64,000 nt of DNA, from positions 42,881,150-42,945,149 of the forward strand of contig NC_016134.3 in assembly GCF_000005505.3 (NCBI RefSeq), in the 5' to 3' direction. Under the pieces are notes generated by a model, which saw only the letters and a program-made list of their open reading frames with translations, was not told where the DNA came from and did no database searches. The first letter of the stretch is position 1, and every line of letters begins with the position of its first letter. The translations under genes and the position numbers were made by a program. The stretch is from Brachypodium distachyon. Taxonomy: Eukaryota; Streptophyta; Magnoliopsida; Poales; Poaceae. Positions 22,044 to 33,166 of this stretch are shown piece after piece.

Positions 22044-24333
22044 TACCTTTTGAGTTTTCAGCTCTGTAAATGCACTCAGGTAGGATCAGGATCTCTCATC
22101 TCTACTGGTTGGAGCTTGCTGACTCAGCATGTGGAAACTAGAAACTTCTGCTCAGCAAAGCCTGATATCAGCGAGAAACAATAAAATTCTTGTTTCAATC
22201 AAGCACAGGCATGTTGTAGTTTCTTCAATTTCAGCACTGTTTTTCTGGGGTTAGATCGAGCCGCATAACATGAGGAAGAGGAATGATTTGAGTGTAGACC
22301 TTATACTTTTCTGATCTTGGGTTCGTGGAGCCTAAGCTGTAGTAGTTGCTAAGACGACCAAAATTTTGTGACATGCTGATTATACACTGCTGGCTTGCAC
22401 TGGGCACCTGGTTCTGGTTGCTGTTCAATAAACCAAGCAGAAAATAGGATACTAGTTCATGATTTTCTGACTCCATGTCCTTGCCGAATTATTCATGTGC
22501 TATTCTTTCAATGAAGAGCAATCCATCCAATACATTGTAACAGTGATTTCGAAGGCCAATTTTCAGTTGGTCGATCTAAAAATCAAAATTTTAATTGATT
22601 GCTTCATGTTTATTTGCGATAAACATATTGTTCTTGACCCAACAAAAACTGGGCAACGAGTGCCCGCTGATTCTGTCCCGTTTGCGTTAAAGCGTCGGTG
22701 AGTGACTAGGTCGATCGCCGGCGGCAGCCGAGCCCGAGGATCCAATGCGGCTCCATTGCCATTCCCCACTCAGATCTCATCTCCTGTTCTTTGTGCAAAA
22801 ACAAAAATTTGAAGAGTTTTTTTTTAGGCCAAAAATTTGAAGAGTTAAGTGAGGAAGGACGAAGACGAGCTGTAGAAAGAGGCTCGTCGTGCTCCGCCGC
22901 CGTTCCTGTCAAGAAGAACCCCCGGAGAAGACGAGGGGGGAAGTGCTCTCTTGATTCGCTCCAGATCTTCAAGGGCTTCCATCTCAGGTACTCTTCTTCG
23001 CCTTCCCTAAAGAACGTCCTCTGGAAAACAAAATAGAATATCATCCGCCTGCAGATCTGTTCTTTGCGCGCGTGTTCATGTGTTCTTCGTTCTTCCGGCC
23101 CGCGATTCGAATTGAGGTGTTCCCAAGTTGCGAATGGATATCATCCCATCGTAGGGGAATCGCCTGGCCTAGCTCGCGGTGGAAATAGGTCGATTGCACC
23201 TGGTTGTACTTGTTCATGTTCGAATCGTCAAAGTTCAGATAGTCAAAGAAACGGGGGCTGTTCATAGGAAATCTCTGGGTTTTGGTGAGGCACCGAGGAA
23301 ATTTGTCAAGAGCTTCACTGAGCTAGTGCTATACTGTGGATTGCTTGCCAATGTTCATCCCATTTACGATGTACTGATCAACATTGCGTCTCTGCAGTCG
23401 TTTGTACCTTGATGGTTTGTAACGAGTTGGTCTTGAAAATTGTTCATCTTCGGCAAATATTGTTTGTTGTTATTGAAAATTTAGTTATGATGTTAGGCGA
23501 TTTTTTGCATCATTTTACAATTAACTCTTTGAGCTACTTTCTCAATTGGTATGCCATGTGGTTGTATTAATGCACATACAACTAGTATAGCATGTTTTGG
23601 TTTGGCATAGTTTCTTGGCGAGGCCTCTTTCTTGGCCTATCTTTTTTTTTGTGAGGATAGTATATATCATGAAAATATGGTTGGTCGATAGTGATGTTCA
23701 ATTATTCATTCATTGTGTAGTACTGTAGTGTCATGGTAGAGGGTGAATTTTAGTGGACCACACACACCATGCCCTTATAAAGAGCCTCATTCTTAAGCAA
23801 GACCTCAAGAAAAATAGCAAATTTTGGCCGCAAGAACACATTATGCCCTGTTTTCATTACAAGCAGTATTTACATTGTAGGCCTGAGAGGTGTCGGGAAT
23901 TTAGCAATGAGGTGAGTTTCCTTGATAATGTTTGCAACCATAATTCCATCGTACCTATAAATGTATGTCTGGTTTCCTATCTATGAATTGCCACTCTAGT
24001 TCTTTTGGTGTCTAAAGTTTCTTTGCTACTTGTAGTTCATTCTTTCATCATCGAGCGTTACCGCAAAGACATCCGGTCATCCTTTGAACCTCACCGTGCG
24101 TATGTATTAACACACAGCGCCTCCTGGATTTTTTAGTTTTCAACAAAACAAGTGGCTCTGAGGCAAACAAGTGACTCTGAGGGGGAGGTTAGTAAGATCA
24201 GAGCTGTTATCTAATTTCAAGGAGACAATCTGAATACTGGATACACCTAAGAGGCCAAAATTTTAGTTTTTTGGTGCATGTGTCTTCCATGTCTTACCAC
24301 CTAACAAAACCATTCTAAATTGTAGGTACTAGC
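22044..24333. other. Intergenic: RCC1 3' end and folate gene 5' leader
   Basis: The first few hundred bases are probably the 3' UTR of the RCC1 gene. From about 22850 a GC-richer stretch ends in a CAGGTACTC donor-like site near 22986, and TTGTAGGTACTAGCATG precedes the aldolase start, so the 5' leader of that gene is probably interrupted by one or more introns. No other coding region was recognised. Confidence 0.45.
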
Positions 24334-24981
24334 ATGACTGAAAGGGAGTTGATTGACAAAGATAAACTTGTACTTCGAGGTTTGCAGTTCTATGGCTTTC
24401 ATGGAGTGAAGCAAGAAGAAAAGACTCTAGGACAAAAGTTTGTCGTGGACGTTGACGCATGGATGGATTTTAGTGTTGCTGGTGAGACTGACAGCATATG
24501 TGATACAGTTAGCTACACTGATATCTACAGGTAAGAGAAATATTTGTGAAGTATGATCAAGCAATGGTGGGAAGGAACTTGTGTATTATTTTTCCATAGT
24601 TGCTCATGGAAAGATTTTTTTTCTTTAGCCATACCAGCATGCTTGAAAAATTGATATCATCATTATTGATCTGTTTTAGTGGCTCTCTGGGGATTATTCG
24701 TTCTTTACTTTATTGTTGTGATTCCTGGACACTGAAGTATGTCCTTGCTCTACAGGATCGTCAAGGACGTAGTTGAAGGCCCATCTAATAATCTTTTAGA
24801 ATCAGTGGCTCACCGGATTGCAAGAGACACACTGCTTAAGTTCCCTCAAATCTCCGCTGTCCGAGTGAAAGTTGGGAAACCTCATGTTGCTGTGCAAGGA
24901 GTCGTTGATTATTTAGGTGTTGAGATATTGAGGTATAAAAAGGACATCAGAGGAAGTTCATCGGGAGCTCCAATAATCTAG
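24334..24981 (+). CDS. FOLB: Dihydroneopterin aldolase (folate synthesis)
   Basis: Exons 24334-24530 and 24756-24981 encode 140 residues, close to the size of plant FolB enzymes. FolB cleaves 7,8-dihydroneopterin to 6-hydroxymethyl-dihydropterin and glycolaldehyde in the cytosolic pterin branch of tetrahydrofolate synthesis. Typical motifs are LRGLQFYGFHGVKQEEK at the start, with the pterin-site acidic pair; GQKFVVDVDAWMDF; DTVSYTDIYRIV; LLESVAHRIA with the conserved Glu; and VRVKVGKPHVAV with the catalytic Lys. An AG acceptor lies 8 nt upstream of the ATG, implying an intron in the leader. Family assignment is firm. A conserved C-terminal extension of about 20 residues (RYKKDIRGSSSG) is polar and probably disordered. 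Confidence 0.93.
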
Positions 24982-25747
24982 TGTCATACTGAGGATTGCA
25001 TGTCCACATTTTATTTTTGGAGTTGTTTGTACTTTGTACCTCAATTATTAGTACTCAATGTTGGTTTTAAAAGCTATTATTCATCTAAAAGTGGGTGAAG
25101 CTACCCTCTGGGGCTGAAGTAAATATTGCAAGTTATCTTCTCTGAAAACTTTTGCAAGCATTGCTTGTTGAGATTGAAATTTTAGTTTTCAAGTACGCGA
25201 TGATGTATATATATTTTGTCGCCATTTTGCTCAGTGTTATACAAACTATTTGCTCCATCTGTCATGATCTAATCTGGTCTATCATGTGGGACCAACACAG
25301 TGAGCTCAAATTTATGCATTCAGTTGTTAATGATGAACACATCCAGAGAGAAGCAACATTTGTTTAGTGGATTAAGATACCATTGAGCCAATGGTATCCG
25401 GAGCAGGACACCAAAACCTTATGAAGAGAGAGGTAGGTGATGCAGACGGTTAGGTTTAGTTAGGTGATGCTTGCCTTTCTGGTTTCCAAGGAGACAGCTT
25501 GTCTCTCTAGTCTTTTTAGTTCCTTGCTTAGTCTCTACTCCCAAACCTTGTCAATCCTTTCCCTCCGTTTGTACTACATCACGATTTATTTATTTATTTC
25601 GAAAGGGACGGAATCCCCCCAGCCTCCATTTATTTTGTTCTGACATTTGGGACATTAAGCTCTAGTGGCTTTTCTATGGCATATGCCTTGAAGCAGTTGC
25701 AGGAAAGGAGTTCTTCTTTGGAGCTCTTTCTTTGGGAGGAGACAGCA
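24982..25747. other. Intergenic: 3' UTR and upstream region of the ALIS gene
   Basis: No gene was recognised. The stretch near 25570-25600 is T-rich (repeated TTTA) and resembles a short non-LTR retroelement tail (GGGACGGAATCCCCCCAGCCTCCATTTA). The last 80 bp are probably the 5' UTR of the ALIS gene. Confidence 0.4.
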
Positions 25748-28113
25748 ATGCCGCCGGTCAACGATGACGCTGCTGGATCAAGCTCCGGCAGGGATGGCCT
25801 GACAGGAGCCTCCATGACGAAACGCAACAAGCCTCGGTGTAATCTCTCCCCAGAGAATCAGATTCATTCTGTTTGTCTTGTATTTGGGTTGTTCTTTTCT
25901 TGACTGGAACCTTGAGTTGTTCTTATTAACTGTACCTCCTTGATTCTAGAAGCATAGGCCTTTTCGTTGCCTACTTTGGATTTTCAACTGTTCTATTGGA
26001 TGATGGTATATGTAGTAAGCTTTTGCAATTTCTGTATCTCAGAAAGGCTTCCTGCGTTTAGGGACAAAACTATTAGGAAGATGACTTCAAAATCCATAAT
26101 TTTCTGTTGCCATCGCTAGAGTGGACAAAGCTATCCTATTTTGTTAGAAATTATTAGCATGTTCATATACATATAACCTTCATCTGTAAGTCATTGTTCA
26201 TAACTTGACATGCTGCCCCCAAAATTAGAATAGTCTGATTACCAAAGGTACAGTTAACCAGAAGAATCTCTTATTCACTATATAAAATCAGTCATTTACT
26301 CGATGGAAATTCTCTGCTGGTTATTTTTGTGGTTAAGATCTGTAAGTACTTATATGTGTTCATTCTGTTGATTCTGAAGATCATGCATTTACTCAGCAAG
26401 AACTTCCAGCATGCAAGCCTATACTGGCACCCCATATGGTGAGTCCAATTATGTGCCCATACCCAATTTATTTCACGTTTTTTCTGGACCTTTCATGTGG
26501 TTTAGAAATTCAAACTATCTACATTGGACAATCAGGTCATTCCTGTACTTGCATTCGTGGGCTTAATTTTCATTCCAATTGGCCTCGCTTGCATCGTGTC
26601 TTCAAATAAGGTATTCTTTTAGTTGTGCTCTATGCTATAGATAAATCTGCACTCGATCGAAACTTTCTCCGAGTTCAAATTTGGTATGATATTTTGCTAT
26701 CAAAATAGGTGGTCGAAGTGGTTTACCGATACGATACAAAATGTGTGCCAGGGAACATGCTTCACAACAAAGTTGCCTATATCCAAAATGCATCAATAGA
26801 CAAGACCTGCACAAGAACCCTCAAGGTAAGAATGAAAAGTTTCCACACTTAGCAAAATGCAAACCGTTTTTACGTCTTCAGTCGACAAAGACGGTTTACA
26901 TAAGATCAATACATTTTTGTTCTTCTGCAGATCCCTAGGGATATGAAAAGGCCAATCTACATATATTACCAGCTTGACAAGTTCTACCAGAACCATAGAA
27001 GGTAGAACAAATAAATCCATCTTCTGACCTCCCTGACCAACCAACCAATCCATACAAGAAAAAAAAACTAATTCCTTTAATCCTAAATTTTTTGCCTCAA
27101 ATTTACCAAAATATGGATGCATCTATTTTTAAAAACGTCTAAATACATGTAATATTTTGACAGCAATTTAGAATCGGAGCGAGCACATTGTACAAGCATC
27201 AGAATCAGAATTCGAGATGCATTTCTTCTTCTTCAGGTACTCGACGAGCCGGAGCGACGCGCAGCTGAGAGAGCCGAAGGCGGCAGGCGACGTGGCAGAG
27301 TTCTGCAAGCCTGAAGCTTTCGCCGCCAATGGCAGGCCTATCGTGCCCTGCGGACTCATAGCCTGGAGCCTGTTCAACGACACCTACAGCTTCGCCCGTC
27401 GCAATCGTCTTCCTCGCGACGGCGACCACGGGCCGCCGCCGCTGACGGTGAGCAAGAGAGGGATCTCATGGCCGAGCGAGAGGGGGCACCTGTTCGGCAA
27501 GAATGTCTTCCCCAGGAACTTCCAGAACGGGAGCCTTGTCGGCGGCGGGCAGCTCGATCCCCGAAAGCCTGTGAGTAAAGCTCCTCTGCAAATTTTCAGA
27601 TCTCGATTATCTTCTTCTTCTTCTTTGTGATGATTGAGGGAATGAGGGGGTTGGGAATTGTTTGCAGCTGAGCGAGCAGGAGGATCTGATGGTGTGGATG
27701 AGGACGGCGGCGCTGCCGAGGTTCAGGAAGCTGTACGGGCGGATGGAGGCGGACCTCGTCGCCGGGGAGCTCATCACGGTGACGGTGCGGAACAGCTACA
27801 ACTCGTACAGCTACGCCGGCGGGGAGAAGGCGGTGGTGCTGTCGACCGCCGGGTGGCTGGGCGGCAGGAACGGCTTCCTGGGCCGCGCCTATGTCGTTGT
27901 CGGCATGGCCTGCTTCCTCCTCGCTTTGCTGCTCACGCTGCTCTGCCTCGTCTTCCCCATGTGAGTCTCACTCCCATCGATCACAGAAGCAACCTTCTTC
28001 TTCTTCTTCCCCGTCGCCGGCGACCCATTTTGTTCTGTTGTTGGTTGGTAAATGGTAATGGCTGAATTGTGTGGGCTTTGTGCAGGAAGGAGGAGCATCT
28101 CTTGCTGCGGTAG
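25748..28113 (+). CDS. ALIS: ALA-interacting subunit (CDC50/LEM3 family)
   Basis: Eight exons (25748-25838, 26380-26438, 26536-26610, 26709-26825, 26931-27001, 27237-27570, 27668-27960, 28086-28113) with matched phases encode 355 residues. CDC50 proteins are obligate beta-subunits of P4-ATPase lipid flippases, needed for ER exit and activity. Evidence is the cytosolic block FTQQELPACKPIL, TM1 (VIPVLAFVGLIFIPIGLACI, about 51-72), and a large lumenal domain with family motifs YYQLDKFYQNHRRY, CGLIAWSLFNDTY, NVFPRNFQNG and LSEQEDLMVWMRTAALPRFR. TM2 is near residues 325-345, with a short tail KEEHLLLR. Lumenal cysteines and N-x-S/T sites are present. Codons in exons 6-7 are strongly GC-rich, unlike the AT-rich 5' exons, a gradient opposite to the usual grass pattern. 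Confidence 0.93.
27069..27180. mobile_element. Degenerate Stowaway-like MITE in ALIS intron 5
   Basis: Internal blocks match other copies (CAAATTTACCAAAATATGGA, TGCATCTATTTTTAAAAACG, ACATGTAATATTTTGACAGC), but both CTCCCTCCG termini have eroded. It ends about 55 bp before the acceptor of exon 6. Confidence 0.6.
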
Positions 28114-28799
28114 CCTTCGCCGCTGAATCGATCGACGTGCGGCGGGCGGTCGATTCGGTTTGGTTCTACATTTTCCGACCACGGATTGGGGATTGTTCTT
28201 GGTTATAGCAGATCACTGTGTGTGTGACTGTGTGTGTTCTTGGGTACTAAATTCAGAATGTAAATAACATGGAACAGAATCGAAAATACGGTGACTGAAT
28301 GAAAAGAAAGAAATAGATCAAGCGACGATATCATGGTAGTGGCTTCCTCCCCTCCAACAAATTGCTTGCTCGATGATGCTAGAGAAGTTAACATTAGGAG
28401 CAACCTATCGGCTCATGTCTTTACCGCCTGATCCCTTGTGCGGAGTACTACTTCTGGAGAGTAAAAAAAATAGTTCACGGAAACCAGCGGCAGATTGGCA
28501 TGTAACCGCTGCTCTATGGTGCAATTTTGCAACCAAAATTTCTCCGACAAGTCTTCTTCCTTGAGAAGTTATGTTGGTTTATAGCCTCGAAAGGAGTAGC
28601 TAAAGTTGACCATAATTATTGACCGAATTCTGGGCCTGAGAGAACGCTCCGCCGTGGATCGACACACCATCTGTATCATTGACCGGCAATTATTAGCAGC
28701 AGCAAAAACTAGCTGTCCTCAGCTCGACGTTGACACCAAACTGAAAAGAGAATGTGCTAATTGCCGTGAAAGCGATTTTCAACTCTTTCCGCTTTTGAA
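28114..28799. other. Intergenic between ALIS and the MOSC pair
   Basis: 3' UTR of the ALIS gene followed by AT-rich spacer. No coding region or clear repeat was recognised. Confidence 0.45.
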
Positions 28800-28947
28800 A
28801 AGGAAGAATCTTTGGCTCTAACGAAAACACCCAAATGAGAGCCAGCAAGGTTATTAGATAAGGCACCGAAAACCGCAGAAAAATCCTCGTCCATTTGCCA
28901 CTCTCGTACGATTTTGTTCTCACTCGTGTTCGCTTGCGGGCGGATCA

Positions 28948-31900
28948 ATGGAGAAGGCGGCTTCTTTCCTCTCCTCCCTCCTCCTCGGCGGCGGCGGCGG
29001 CGATGAGGGACCGGCGGCGGCGACGGTGAAATCCCTCCTCGTATACCCCATCAAGTCCTGCAGGGGCATCTCCGTGCCCCAGGCCCCCGTCACCTCCACT
29101 GGTGCTCTGCCTGGCTGCTTCACTCATCACACGCATTCAGATGCCATCTTTCCTGATTGATGTCTGATCTGACGGCGGCGGCGGCGATGGCGTGCAGGGT
29201 TCAGGTGGGATCGGCAGTGGGCGGTGGTGAACGCCAAAGGGAGGGCCTACACACAGAGGGTGGAGCCCACGATGGCACTGGTCCAGGTGGAGATGCCGCC
29301 GGAGGCCTTCGACGAGGATTGGAAACCCACGCCGGACTCCTACTTGGGTACTGCTCCTCTCTGCTTCTTTTTTCGGTCATTTGGATTTAACAGCTGATTT
29401 GTCCTGACTGATTCGGTAATATGAAATGGGGGAAATTGGCCAGAGAGGACACCGTTATTTTGCGGTCTTTGCCCGAACACACTGCCGGATCGTGGATTTG
29501 CCCAGCACCATTACAATTCTCGGGCCATTTGCTGAAACACACCGCCCGTCCAAAAAGGAAAAGTCATGTCCAGATTAGCTTTAGATCCAATCTATAATAG
29601 GCAAGGCGCGATCTGTAAATAGGCAATCAATAATCCATCGGTCGATATGATTGTGTATGAGCACAAGAAGTTCACATAATCCATTAACTAATCAAGCACG
29701 GCCCATGTAATCTTGTACGACAGGGCGACCGCTCCTGGTGGTAAGATCAATGCGCCGGGGAAATTAGCCAGCCTGGCATCTAAACTTGCATATGTATAGT
29801 CTGGTCCGATTTCAGAGAGATATACGGAATTCACCTGTACAAAATTTTAAACTTGTTTAATTAAGTTCATAAACCTAGAACTGGCAGTTCCTTGAACTTT
29901 AAAATTGCATCTCCGTCTCTTTCCCCTGAGCTAAAACGAGCACCTGAACTTCAGATCTTGAAGTTCAGTGAGACGCACCGATCGAGCGTCGCGTCAAGCC
30001 AAAAGTGCCAATAATGCCATAAAAAAATCTCTACTACCCGATTCAACTGCATGCGCATGCGCAGACTTAAATATCGATTCACTGCACTTGAGCAAACGGT
30101 GAACGATGGCTAAGACTGCAGTTTCACGAGACTTCCTTTTTTTGACGGGCGGTGTGTTTCAGCAAATGGCCCGAAAATTGTAATGGTACTGGGCAAATCC
30201 ACAATTGGGCGGTGTGTTTGGGCAAAGACCGCAGAATAACAGTGTGCCCTGGCCAATTTTCCCTATGAAATGTTATATGACCATGTCTTGCTGACTACTG
30301 CTAGTTGTTTGATCATGTTGTGGCACTAATTTGTCTCAAAACTCAAAAGGTGTGTTCTTTTCTACTGAGTATCCAACAGTTAAGGTGTATATAAAATAAC
30401 ATAGAGTTACTTCCTAAACCTCAATGGGACATCCTCAAAGAATTTATCCAGTCTCTTATTTTCTCATTTAAATTCAACGCGTGATTTGGTCTGACTACGT
30501 TAGTTTCCTATGAAATGTTTATCTTTTATATTCCTGAAGATTGCTAGTTGTTTGATCAATAAGTAATACTACGAGTAGTAAATTTCATCAAAATGATTTT
30601 CTTCCCTTCCTGAAAAAAATAGTAACTGTATGGTTTCTAAAGTTTAAATGGTCTTCAGTACATTTTGAATTGTAATGTCATTGTAGTTTTACTTTCCAGA
30701 GGATAAATCCTAAAGATAATACTATCTATTTCACTTGCCTGCCTCTAACTGTAGTTGTAAGAGCACCTGGAATGGACTCACTGAAGGTCCCTCTCGCTGC
30801 GGAACGCACCACGCTTGATGATGTCTCCGTGTGGGAGTGGTCTGGTTCTGCATATGATGAAGGAGATGAAGCAGCAGAATGGTTCTCCACCTATTTTGGA
30901 AAGCCAAGTCGACTCGTGCAGTTTAAACAAGGTTTATACTCTTTTCAGTTTCATTCACAAATAATTCTTGGATACTTCACATTTTTCCAGAATAAGTTTT
31001 CTTCAAGAGTCTTCTGTCACTTATGGATAATTTATGTTTTTTACTCTTTGGACAGAGTCCGAGATCAGGCCGACTAATCTTGACTATGCTCAAGGTTACA
31101 AAATCACCTTTGCGGATTGCTTCCCCTTCCTGATAGCCTCCCAGGTGCAGTTCAGAGCTGAGATTGTTCACCATTTTATGGATGAAGGCTGTGTGCTTAT
31201 GTTGCTAAATACAAAATCCAAGTTAACAATTAATGTAATTGCAGGGCTCACTGGATGCGCTAAATGAGATTCTTAAAGAACCTGTGCCAATGAATCGCTT
31301 CAGACCAAAGTAAGTAGAACTGTGATTACAGGTTACTTAGTCTTTGCATATCCTTTTCTAAACAACTTATCTGTTGTGTTGATGTATTATGACCTGTAAT
31401 AAGAGGTTGCTTATTATATACCTTGTTTTTACACTGCCTGCTTTCTTACGGATGCGGTTTCTTTTGACAGTATTTTAGTGGATGGATGCCACCCATACTC
31501 AGAGGATCTGTGGAAAAACATAAAGATAAACAAGCTAGCATTTCAAGGTGTGAAGTTATGCAACCGTTGCAAGGTAAATTTTCAGATATCGTAATGTGGC
31601 TATTACTCTCCTAGCTTCAAACTTCATCCTGTAATCGATGTATGGAAAGAAAAATTGTACTCCCTCCGATCCTAAATTGTTGTCGAAATATTACATGTAT
31701 CTAGATGCTTTTTAAGAATAGATACATCCATATTTGGGCAAATTTGAGTCAAGAATTTAGGATCAGAGGGGGTAACAAATTGTGAGTTGCTTGCTTCTTT
31801 CATAGCAAAATTAGCAACGAGGCTAAAGTCTTAGGTTGTGAAATTATCCTTTCCTGTATATTTAAACACCCTTCAAGTTATTCGATAGTACAAGTGAGTA

Positions 31901-32566
31901 ACTGAAATTTGGGTTGGCTTCGTCCTGGCCTTCTGAAGCAATCTTAATGAGAATAGTTTTAATAAAACTGATAACTATGAACTTATCTGCTTGTTTCATA
32001 AAAAAATTACATCACTGGAATTCAATAGTACGCTCTTTACATTCACGGGGAATATAAATAGGAGTATACTATTTGCTTAGTTTCTGTATTGTCTGGCTGA
32101 TTCAGGTGCCTACCATTAATCAAGACAACGGAATACTTGGCACTGAACCAACAGAAACGATGCTGACATTCCGGTCTGACGAAGTGTTGCGTCCGGGCCA
32201 CAAGAATAAGCGGCAGGTGATTGTCCAGCCCCTGCAACCTACTCCCTCCGATCCATAAAAAGTGTCTTGGATTTAGTACAAAGTTGTGGATCGGAGCGGA
32301 GGCAATATACTCTTATTACCTTCTTAAGCTGTTGTTATGCAGTATATCTTTTGTTGGCCTGGCAACTTGAAGACTGTCAGGAAATCATAATTATAGAGCA
32401 AGTCATTGATCAGTCACATGTTTATTGTATCTTGTAGGTGTACTTCGGGCAGAATTTAGTCTGCAAGGAAGCTTTATCAGCCTGGGGCAAAGGGCAGATC
32501 ATCAAGGTCGGTGATCCGGTTTATGTTCTGCAGGCATTCCCTTCTTTGAATGAAGCTCCAGCCTAA
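28948..32566 (+). CDS. MOSC-domain molybdenum cofactor protein (mARC-like), copy 1
   Basis: Eight exons (28948-29101, 29198-29347, 30755-30931, 31056-31144, 31245-31309, 31471-31573, 32106-32216, 32438-32566) encode 325 residues. The MOSC_N beta-barrel starts with VKSLLVYPIKSCRGISV and FRWDRQWAVVN. The MOSC domain follows, with RFRPNILVDG, YSEDLW and the cofactor-site CNRCKVPTINQDNG (C242 and C245), ending GDPVYVLQA. The layout matches the mitochondrial amidoxime-reducing component family, in which a cysteine of the MOSC domain ligates molybdenum and electrons come from cytochrome b5. Unlike animal mARC there is no N-terminal membrane anchor, only a short Ser/Leu/Gly-rich start. Substrate in plants is unclear; nitrite or N-hydroxylated compounds are possible. 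AATAAA lies at 32763. Confidence 0.88.
29420..30272. mobile_element. Mutator-type MITE with long inverted repeats, 835 bp
   Basis: The element 29429-30263 is bounded by 9-bp direct repeats TATGAAATG (29420-29428 and 30264-30272). The termini are about 135-bp inverted repeats (GGGGAAATTGGCCAG at left; complement of GGGAAAATTGGCCAG at right) and include the blocks GCGGTCTTTGCCC and GGGCCATTTGCTGAAACACA. The 9-bp target duplication and long TIRs are hallmarks of the Mutator superfamily. The interior of about 560 bp has no transposase. It sits in intron 2 of MOSC copy 1 and is absent from copy 2. Confidence 0.85.
31658..31774. mobile_element. Stowaway MITE in MOSC copy 1 intron 6
   Basis: TA-flanked, with left terminus CTCCCTCCGATCCTAAATTG and complementary right end CAAGAATTTAGGATCAGAGG. 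The core TATTACATGTATCTAGATGC is shared with the copies at 16232 and 54292. Absent from the corresponding intron of copy 2. Confidence 0.85.
32240..32309. mobile_element. Short Stowaway-like MITE in MOSC copy 1 intron 7
   Basis: Starts CTCCCTCCGATCCATAAAAA 24 bp after the exon 7 donor and ends with the complementary TGTGGATCGGAGCGGAGG. The stem is imperfect and the loop short. No counterpart in copy 2. Confidence 0.7.
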
Positions 32567-33166
32567 ACAAGGGGATGGTAGCAACTACTGTATCTGTTTC
32601 CTGTGTGCGGAAAAGATGACTGGTTGGTTGATTTTATGCACATGTTCTGTAAATTATAGACGGTGCTTGTTTGGATGAGCTGTATTCTTTGTGTGAGCTT
32701 CGTTATGTGAACCATATAAAGCTCCCTGGTGACATATCTCCATCCAAATACTCCCCCTTAGCAATAAAGCTTGACAGGCCTGTTTCTTATGCCCTCAAGT
32801 TGAAATGATAACATCATCTGGTTCTTTAATCTGTTATCATACAGTAGAGTAAATTTTTCAGTGAGCACTGCTCACCGTCATTTTTCCTGCGAAGCGCACG
32901 GAACAGATTCTGCGTCTTATTAGCTTAAATAAATAAATAAAAAGGCAGGATCTTGTTTCAGTCAGAAAGAAATAAAAGGAAGAGTCTACGGCTCTAACCA
33001 AAAACAAAATCTGACGCCGCGTGGCGCCAAACGCAAATGCAAGCCAGCGAGGTTAGATAAGGCACCGAGAAAACCCATAAAAAGCCTCGTCGTCGCCGCT
33101 GACTCTCCATTTCCACTCCACTCTACGTGTTGTTGTTGCCTTGCGCACGGGGCGAGCCACCGATCA

